A DNA stretch of 32,136 bases, taken from Gammaproteobacteria bacterium (GTDB lineage: Bacteria; Pseudomonadota; Gammaproteobacteria; Steroidobacterales; Steroidobacteraceae). Below, piece after piece: positions 27,526-32,136 of this stretch; the first letter of the stretch is position 1, and every line of letters starts with the position of its first letter. A model generated the notes under the pieces. It made no database searches, was not told the origin of the DNA, and saw only the letters and a list, made by a program, of their open reading frames with translations. The DNA lies in assembly GCA_025355645.1 (NCBI GenBank), contig JANXZG010000090.1, positions 1 through 32,136 of the forward strand, given 5' to 3'. The translations under genes were made by a program, and so were the position numbers.

Positions 27526-28958
27526 GCGAGGGCTTCCACGCCGATCACTGCCTTGATCTCGAGAAAGTCCCGCAGGCCGTATTCGCCGAACTCGCGTCCA
27601 TTGCCGGACATCTTGAAGCCGCCAAAAGGCGTCTTATAGTCTCCCGCGGCGCCATTGATTGATATCTGCCCGGCCCTGATGCGCCGGCCAACCCGCTGTG
27701 CATGCGCGCTATCTTCTGACCATACGTAGCCGGCGAGCCCGTAGGGCGTATCGTTCGCGATCCGGATCGCATCTTCCTCATTCTGGTAAGGCAGGATGCA
27801 CAGCACCGGGCCAAAAATCTCCTCACGGGCGATCTTCATCTGGTTATTGACGTCCGAGAAAATTGTCGGCTTCACATAGTACCCGCGCGTCAAGCCATCG
27901 GGCCGGCCGCCCCCGCCGATAAGCAGCCGTGCGCCTTCGGCAATGCCCTGCGTGATCAATGCGCTGACTCGCTCGAACTGCAACTTCGAGACCAACGGAC
28001 CGACCGTGGTCTTATCCTCGGCGGGATCCCCGACCACGGCCGCCGCCGCGGTCCGCCTTGCGATCGTCTCGACTTCAGCGAGCCTCGCCGCCGGCACCAG
28101 CATCCGCGTCGGTGCATTGCAGGATTGTCCCGAGTTGCGCATGACGTGCTGCACGCTTTTGGTTACGGCGCGCTCGAAGTTGGCGTCATCGAGCAGGATG
28201 TTGGGCGACTTGCCACCGAGCTCCTGGTGCACGCGCTTAACGGTGTCGGCGGCGCTGCGAGCGACCGCGGCGCCTGCACGCGTTGAACCCGTGAATGACA
28301 CCATGTCGATATCCGGATGCGCGGACAACGGAGCGCCCACGCTCAGCCCATCGCCGATGATCATGTTGAAGACCCCAGGGGGCACGCCAGCCTCGTGCAT
28401 GACCTTGGCCCACAGGATCGCACTGAACGGGGCATATTCGGATGGCTTCAGCACCATCGTGCATCCGGCGGCGAGAGCCGGAACGACCTTGGCGGCAATC
28501 TGGTTGATCGGCCAATTCCACGGGGTGATCAGCGCACATACGCCAATGGCTTCCTGCACCACGCGCGTGCGGCCGCGCATTTCCTCAAACTGGAAGCCGC
28601 GCAAAACCTCAATCATGGCACTGAGCGTGCCCGAGCCGCTCGGCGCCTGGGCGGACCTGGCGAGCGACATCGGCGCGCCCATTTCCGTGGAAATCGCCTG
28701 CGCGAATTCTTCTGTGCGCGCATCAAAGGCAGCCAGAATGCGTTCAAGCAACGCGACGCGCTCGGCAGGCGACGTGCGCGAATAGCCATCGAAGGCGCGC
28801 CGCGCCGCCGCAACCGCGCGATCCACATCCCGGCTACTGCCCATTGATACGATGCCAGCTACGGCCTCGGTCGCCGGGTTAATCACCTGGAACTCCTTGG
28901 GTTCCACGGGATCAACCCACTGTCCGTCTATGTAGAACTGAAGATTGTCGTAGTTCAT
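27522..28958 (-). CDS. NAD(P)-dependent aldehyde dehydrogenase
   Basis: 478 residues from ATG 28958, preceded by AGGGG; the open frame extends to 29024, but homologues begin near YDNLQFYIDGQWVDP. The enzyme oxidises an aldehyde to its acid. Visible active-site elements: Asn149 in PWNWP, the nucleotide-binding FTGSTRAGAAV (about 222-232), general base Glu246 in QELGGKSPNI and nucleophile Cys280 in NSGQSCNAPTR. The C-terminus has the typical PFGGFKMSGNGREFGEYGL. It reads toward the thiolase. Substrate is not evident; aliphatic aldehydes from lipid or terpenoid breakdown would suit the neighbouring MaoC and thiolase genes. Confidence 0.94.
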   Translation of the reverse strand: MNYDNLQFYIDGQWVDPVEPKEFQVINPATEAVAGIVSMGSSRDVDRAVAAARRAFDGYSRTSPAERVALLERILAAFDARTEEFAQAISTEMGAPMSLARSAQAPSGSGTLSAMIEVLRGFQFEEMRGRTRVVQEAIGVCALITPWNWPINQIAAKVVPALAAGCTMVLKPSEYAPFSAILWAKVMHEAGVPPGVFNMIIGDGLSVGAPLSAHPDIDMVSFTGSTRAGAAVARSAADTVKRVHQELGGKSPNILLDDANFERAVTKSVQHVMRNSGQSCNAPTRMLVPAARLAEVETIARRTAAAAVVGDPAEDKTTVGPLVSKLQFERVSALITQGIAEGARLLIGGGGRPDGLTRGYYVKPTIFSDVNNQMKIAREEIFGPVLCILPYQNEEDAIRIANDTPYGLAGYVWSEDSAHAQRVGRRIRAGQISINGAAGDYKTPFGGFKMSGNGREFGEYGLRDFLEIKAVIGVEALA

Positions 28959-29055
28959 CGGTTGCCCCTGTCGATGGATCTCATTGTACCCGCGGCGCCT
29001 GGGTGCGGGCCACAGAAGCGTCACCCTTGGGCCTCATTCAGGCTATGATTCCCGC

Positions 29056-31692
29056 ATGAAAAGACCTCTTTTTGCGCTATTTTGTGCTGTGCTTGCCGCT
29101 TCTGCGATGCTGGCGGGGGCAGCCGAGCGTAACCCGATCCGGCCTGAGCCGGTATCGCTCGGACCGGAGACCCACCGGATCATCGTGGGATTCCGCGCGA
29201 CGCCGACCAACGTCATCACCAGCACAGTGCTTGCGCGGCCGGGCCATACGCCGGTGCGCATAACGCGTACGCAAACCAGCGCCGCCGACGTGGCAAGTCT
29301 CGCGCAGCGCACACACCTGGCACTTGTCCACTCGCGCCAGATCACTTCGTCCATGCATGTGCTGTTCTTGCCGCACACGCTGTATGGGGCGCAGGTGCAG
29401 GCGGCGCTCGATTTGCTGCGGGCCGATCCTGCAATTAAGTTTGCGGACGTGGACGAGCGGCGTTATCCACTGGGCGGCCCCACCCCCGATGATCCGCTAT
29501 TCGGCCCCACGCCCGGCGTAGCCAGTGGGCAGTGGTACCTGATGGCACCGAATCCGGCGGCGCAGATCGAAGGGGTGCTGACCCAGGATCTGTCCGCCAC
29601 CGATGCGCAAGACGCATGGGCGATTACGACGGGCAGCAGCAATCTTGTGATATCGGACGTCGATACCGGCGTGCTGTTCGATCACCCGGATCTGCTCCGC
29701 GCGTATCAGGGCGGGCGACTGTTGCCAGGCTATGATTTCGTCGGCGAGGATTACGATCCGCAGACCGGCAAGGCGCTGGGCACCTACCTGATCGCGAACG
29801 ACGCCGATGGCTGGGATCCGGATCCGTCTGACCCCGGCGACTGGATCAGCGCGGCGGACGAGCAGCAGAGCGTGTTCCCATCCGCCTCCTGTGGCGATAC
29901 CTCTAAGCCCAGGGGCAGGATCATTCCGAGTTCCTGGCATGGCACGCGCGTGGTCGGCGTGCTCGGGGCGCTGACTAATAATGGTGCCGGAGTCGCCGGA
30001 ATGACCTGGGGCAATGCCGGCTCCCCAGGGCCGTGGGTATTGCCCGTCAGGGCACTCGGCAAATGCGGGGGCTACGATTCAGACATCATTGCCGGTATTG
30101 AGTGGTCCGCCGGCCTGTCCGTGGTGCCCCCGGATGCCGCAACTTCCTCGACTGCGACCATACCCGGCAATCCCTATCCGGCTGACATCATCAACCTGAG
30201 CCTCGGTGGCAAGAGCGCATGCAGCCAGAGCTACATCACCGCACTTACCGACGTGACAAACCTCGGGGTGCTGGTGGTTGTCGCCGCGGGCAATGGGGAC
30301 ACTCCTGGCAGCAGCGCACCGGTCGAGTCACCGGCTAATTGCAGCGCGCTGGTCCCCGGCGTCATAGCGGTCGCCGGACTTCGCAACGTCGGGACCAAGG
30401 TGGGCTACAGCAGTTTCGGCCCGGAGGTGGGCGTCGGTGCGCCTGCGGGTAACTGCGTCAATTCCTCGGGCGATTGCCTGCGCTCGATTGACACCACGGT
30501 CAATGATGGCACGACCAGCCCGGATCCGATGGGCAATACTTATACGAATGAGCAGAATCCCAATCTCGGCACGAGTTTCTCCGCACCAATAGTTTCGGGC
30601 ATTGCGGCATTGATGCGCTCAGTGAATGCGAACCTGACGCCTGCCCAGCTGATCGCACGCCTCGAATCAAGCGTCAGCGCCTTTCCCCCCAACGACCCGG
30701 TCACGCCGATTGCCGTCTGTCCGGCCACCGACCCGACCAGTGGCGCCTGTTCCTGCCCGCAACCCGGCCCTGGCGTGACCACGCAATGCGGCACCGGCAT
30801 GGTCAATGCGCTGGGCGCAGTCAAGGCGGCTCTCAATCCGATCGGCGTGATCGTCCTGCCCTCCCTGCCGCTCGGCGCCTCGGCCATCGTCGATGCCAGC
30901 GGCAGCGTCGCCTCCTGCGGCAATAGCATCGCAGGCTTTGCCTGGACGGCGAATCCTGCTTCGCTGATCGCAAGCGGTGCCAACAGCGCGCAAGTGACGA
31001 TCGCGCCAGGCAACATTGCACCCGGCGGAAGCTCCACGCTGACTTTGACGGTGACGGACTCCGCGGGCAATGTCGACGTGGAGACCGTGACCCTATCTTC
31101 ATCGGCATTGACAAGTTCCGCGCCCAGCTCCGCTGGCGACGCCGCTTCCGCGTGTCCCGCGCCGCTCAGCACGAATCCTGCGGCGCCCGCCGCGCCCACA
31201 GCGACGCCCGCCTGGTCCCCAGCGGCCATTGCTCCGAATGCCAGCTCGACCCTGACGGTCAGGCTCGGCAATACCAACGGATTTGACCTGACCCGGTCCA
31301 GCCTGAACCTGACGCTGCCGACCGGAATCACCATTGCAGCGACAGCAAAGGCCACAACCAGCTGCGCGGGCACCGGCTCATTGCTTTCCAATACCGCCGC
31401 GTCGGTCTCGCTCGCGAACGCCATTGTCCCGGCTAACGGCAGCTGCTCCATCACGATTCCGGTTCAGGCACCGACCGCCGGCGCGTATGCCATGACGATC
31501 GCTGCCCATTCATTGATGACGGGACCCGCGGGCGCCAATTCGGCGCCAGCCACGGCAAGCCTTACGGTCAGTGCGCCCGGCGGTGGCGGCGGCGGCGGCG
31601 GCGGCGGCGGGCAGACCAGCTGGGCGGATCTGCTGTTGGGTACAGGCATGCTGCTGCTGTTGCGCGGGCGCCTAGTGCGACGCCGGGTGTGA
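29056..31692 (+). CDS. Exported S8-family (subtilisin-like) serine protease with GlyGly-CTERM-like tail
   Basis: 878 residues from ATG 29056 (the longer frame to 28984 lacks a signal peptide). A signal peptide occupies about 1-22 (PLFALFCAVLAASAMLAGAA), then a propeptide-like region (about 40-140). The peptidase domain holds Asp203 (VDTGV), His295 (SSWHGTRVVG), oxyanion Asn413 (VVAAGNGD) and Ser507 (GTSFSAPIVSGIAAL). Several cysteines suggest disulfides. Residues about 620-860 are Ig/fibronectin-like, Ala-Ser-Pro-rich linkers. The C-terminus is eleven glycines, a hydrophobic helix (WADLLLGTGMLLLL) and the basic end RGRLVRRRV, the three-part GlyGly-CTERM pattern cut by rhombosortase in gammaproteobacteria. 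It is probably secreted by type II secretion and surface-attached. Confidence 0.9.
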   Translation: MKRPLFALFCAVLAASAMLAGAAERNPIRPEPVSLGPETHRIIVGFRATPTNVITSTVLARPGHTPVRITRTQTSAADVASLAQRTHLALVHSRQITSSMHVLFLPHTLYGAQVQAALDLLRADPAIKFADVDERRYPLGGPTPDDPLFGPTPGVASGQWYLMAPNPAAQIEGVLTQDLSATDAQDAWAITTGSSNLVISDVDTGVLFDHPDLLRAYQGGRLLPGYDFVGEDYDPQTGKALGTYLIANDADGWDPDPSDPGDWISAADEQQSVFPSASCGDTSKPRGRIIPSSWHGTRVVGVLGALTNNGAGVAGMTWGNAGSPGPWVLPVRALGKCGGYDSDIIAGIEWSAGLSVVPPDAATSSTATIPGNPYPADIINLSLGGKSACSQSYITALTDVTNLGVLVVVAAGNGDTPGSSAPVESPANCSALVPGVIAVAGLRNVGTKVGYSSFGPEVGVGAPAGNCVNSSGDCLRSIDTTVNDGTTSPDPMGNTYTNEQNPNLGTSFSAPIVSGIAALMRSVNANLTPAQLIARLESSVSAFPPNDPVTPIAVCPATDPTSGACSCPQPGPGVTTQCGTGMVNALGAVKAALNPIGVIVLPSLPLGASAIVDASGSVASCGNSIAGFAWTANPASLIASGANSAQVTIAPGNIAPGGSSTLTLTVTDSAGNVDVETVTLSSSALTSSAPSSAGDAASACPAPLSTNPAAPAAPTATPAWSPAAIAPNASSTLTVRLGNTNGFDLTRSSLNLTLPTGITIAATAKATTSCAGTGSLLSNTAASVSLANAIVPANGSCSITIPVQAPTAGAYAMTIAAHSLMTGPAGANSAPATASLTVSAPGGGGGGGGGGGQTSWADLLLGTGMLLLLRGRLVRRRV
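31579..31611 (+). repeat. (GGC)n microsatellite encoding eleven glycines
   Basis: Eleven glycine codons in a row (GGC, GGT, eight GGC, GGG) lie just before the C-terminal hydrophobic helix of the protease. Slippage would change the number of glycines in whole codons without shifting the frame, so it would alter spacer length and not switch the gene off. Confidence 0.9.
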
Positions 31693-32000
31693 GCACGAAT
31701 GAAGCTGGTGCGATCGATGTGCGCATCGAAGCGCTGCAGGCATTTACGGATGCGCGTGGTGGCCTATTTGAGCCGCTCGATGAGCGAGGCCTTGCCGCGC
31801 AAAAAAATGTGCACGTAGTACTGACCGCCCCGGGCGAGGTGCGCGGCAATCATGCTCATCGTCACGCCACTGAGACTACCGCGGTCATCGGCCCGTGCCT
31901 CGTGCGCTTGAAAGGTCCTCAGGGCGGGGTAGGCTTGTTTTTGCTGCCAAGACTGACGCTAGATTTTTCCGTATTTTGTAGGGTCGTTCAGCGTAAGTGA
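31689..32000 (+). pseudogene. Cupin of the sugar-nucleotide/polysaccharide type, probably truncated
   Basis: From GTG 31689, overlapping the protease stop (GTGA), the frame gives 103 residues. Residues about 20-78 match small cupins attached to polysaccharide biosynthesis proteins (WxcM/FdtA-like, CapF C-terminal-like): GGLFEPLDERGLAAQKNVHVVLTAPGEVRGNHAHRHATETTAVIGPCLVRLKG, including the metal-binding-style HAHRHATE. After about residue 80 (base about 31928) the sequence no longer resembles the family and ends at TGA 31998; homologues run on for a further 40-60 residues with the second cupin motif. The loss coincides with a fall in GC, so a deletion or insertion boundary is likely. A natural short variant is possible. 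Confidence 0.55.
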
Positions 32001-32136
32001 TTGATTTTGCAATCTTTCCTATTCACGACCTTGCGTCGGGCTCTGGTGCATCACGGGATATTTCGGTCATGTCAATGCCTTTGTGTTTCGAGCCTCTCTC
32101 TTATGCAAGCGCCGTTGCCCATTCATCTTTCCGCGA
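31997..32136 (+). CDS. Open frame running off the right edge, doubtful
   Basis: A frame from GTG 31997 (MIDFAIFPIHDLASGSGASR) stays open to the end of the window, at least 46 residues. A possible internal start is ATG at 32069. There is no good Shine-Dalgarno and no recognised domain; another frame is open here as well. Composition is about 49% GC by hand count for 31981-32100, lower than the region to its left. It may be the start of a gene in the next cluster or nothing. Confidence 0.15.
   Translation, partial: MIDFAIFPIHDLASGSGASRDISVMSMPLCFEPLSYASAVAHSSFR

Overview
The window looks like chromosomal DNA of a GC-rich gammaproteobacterium. The strongest evidence is the gene order thrS-infC-rpmI-rplT-pheS-pheT-ihfA-merR, the classical gammaproteobacterial translation/IHF operon. 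The accessory genes (UrcA-family protein, sigma/FecR/TonB-receptor operon, GlyGly-CTERM-type protease, tandem-repeat 'GloVer' protein) resemble those of soil or aquatic lineages such as Steroidobacterales, Nevskiales or Xanthomonadales. That narrower placement is an inference; no rRNA is present to settle it.

Layout. 1-2311: tRNA-Asn(GTT), an aldo/keto reductase and a class I aminotransferase, all on the minus strand. 2398-4527: uvrB and tRNA-Val(GAC). 4596-11811: the translation operon, tightly packed, with infC starting at a rare ATC codon inside the end of thrS, and with hairpins in front of rpmI and pheS. 11853-12519: tRNA-Pro(GGG) followed by a secreted repeat protein broken by two in-frame stops. 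12665-17364 (minus): an ECF sigma factor, a FecR anti-sigma factor and a TonB-dependent receptor carrying the N-terminal signalling (STN) domain, a complete cell-surface signalling operon. 17365-18081: a decayed region holding the C-terminal relic of a second TonB-dependent receptor. 18082-21263: a small exported UrcA protein, a cluster of strong hairpins, and a large exported protein with seven GloVer-type repeats and three Ig-like repeats. 21300-25695 (minus): a PAS/GAF histidine kinase overlapping a response regulator with intact GGDEF and EAL domains, so a two-component c-di-GMP module. 25803-28958: a MaoC-type hydratase, a thiolase and an aldehyde dehydrogenase, suggesting acyl-CoA or aldehyde metabolism. 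29056-31692: an exported subtilisin-like protease with a GlyGly-CTERM-like tail. 31689-32136: a cupin of the sugar-nucleotide/polysaccharide type that loses its family resemblance half way, followed by lower-GC sequence running off the edge.

The core half is ordinary and well explained. The parts worth a second look are the ATC start of infC, the AT-rich 3' end of pheT, the nonsense-broken repeat gene, the receptor relic beside the sigma/FecR operon, the hairpin cluster at 18484-18803, the kinase/c-di-GMP regulator pair with an enlarged receiver domain, and the truncated cupin at the right edge. I found no CRISPR array, no transposase and no convincing wholly new system; the hairpin cluster and the repeat-protein genes come closest to something not explained by standard annotation.
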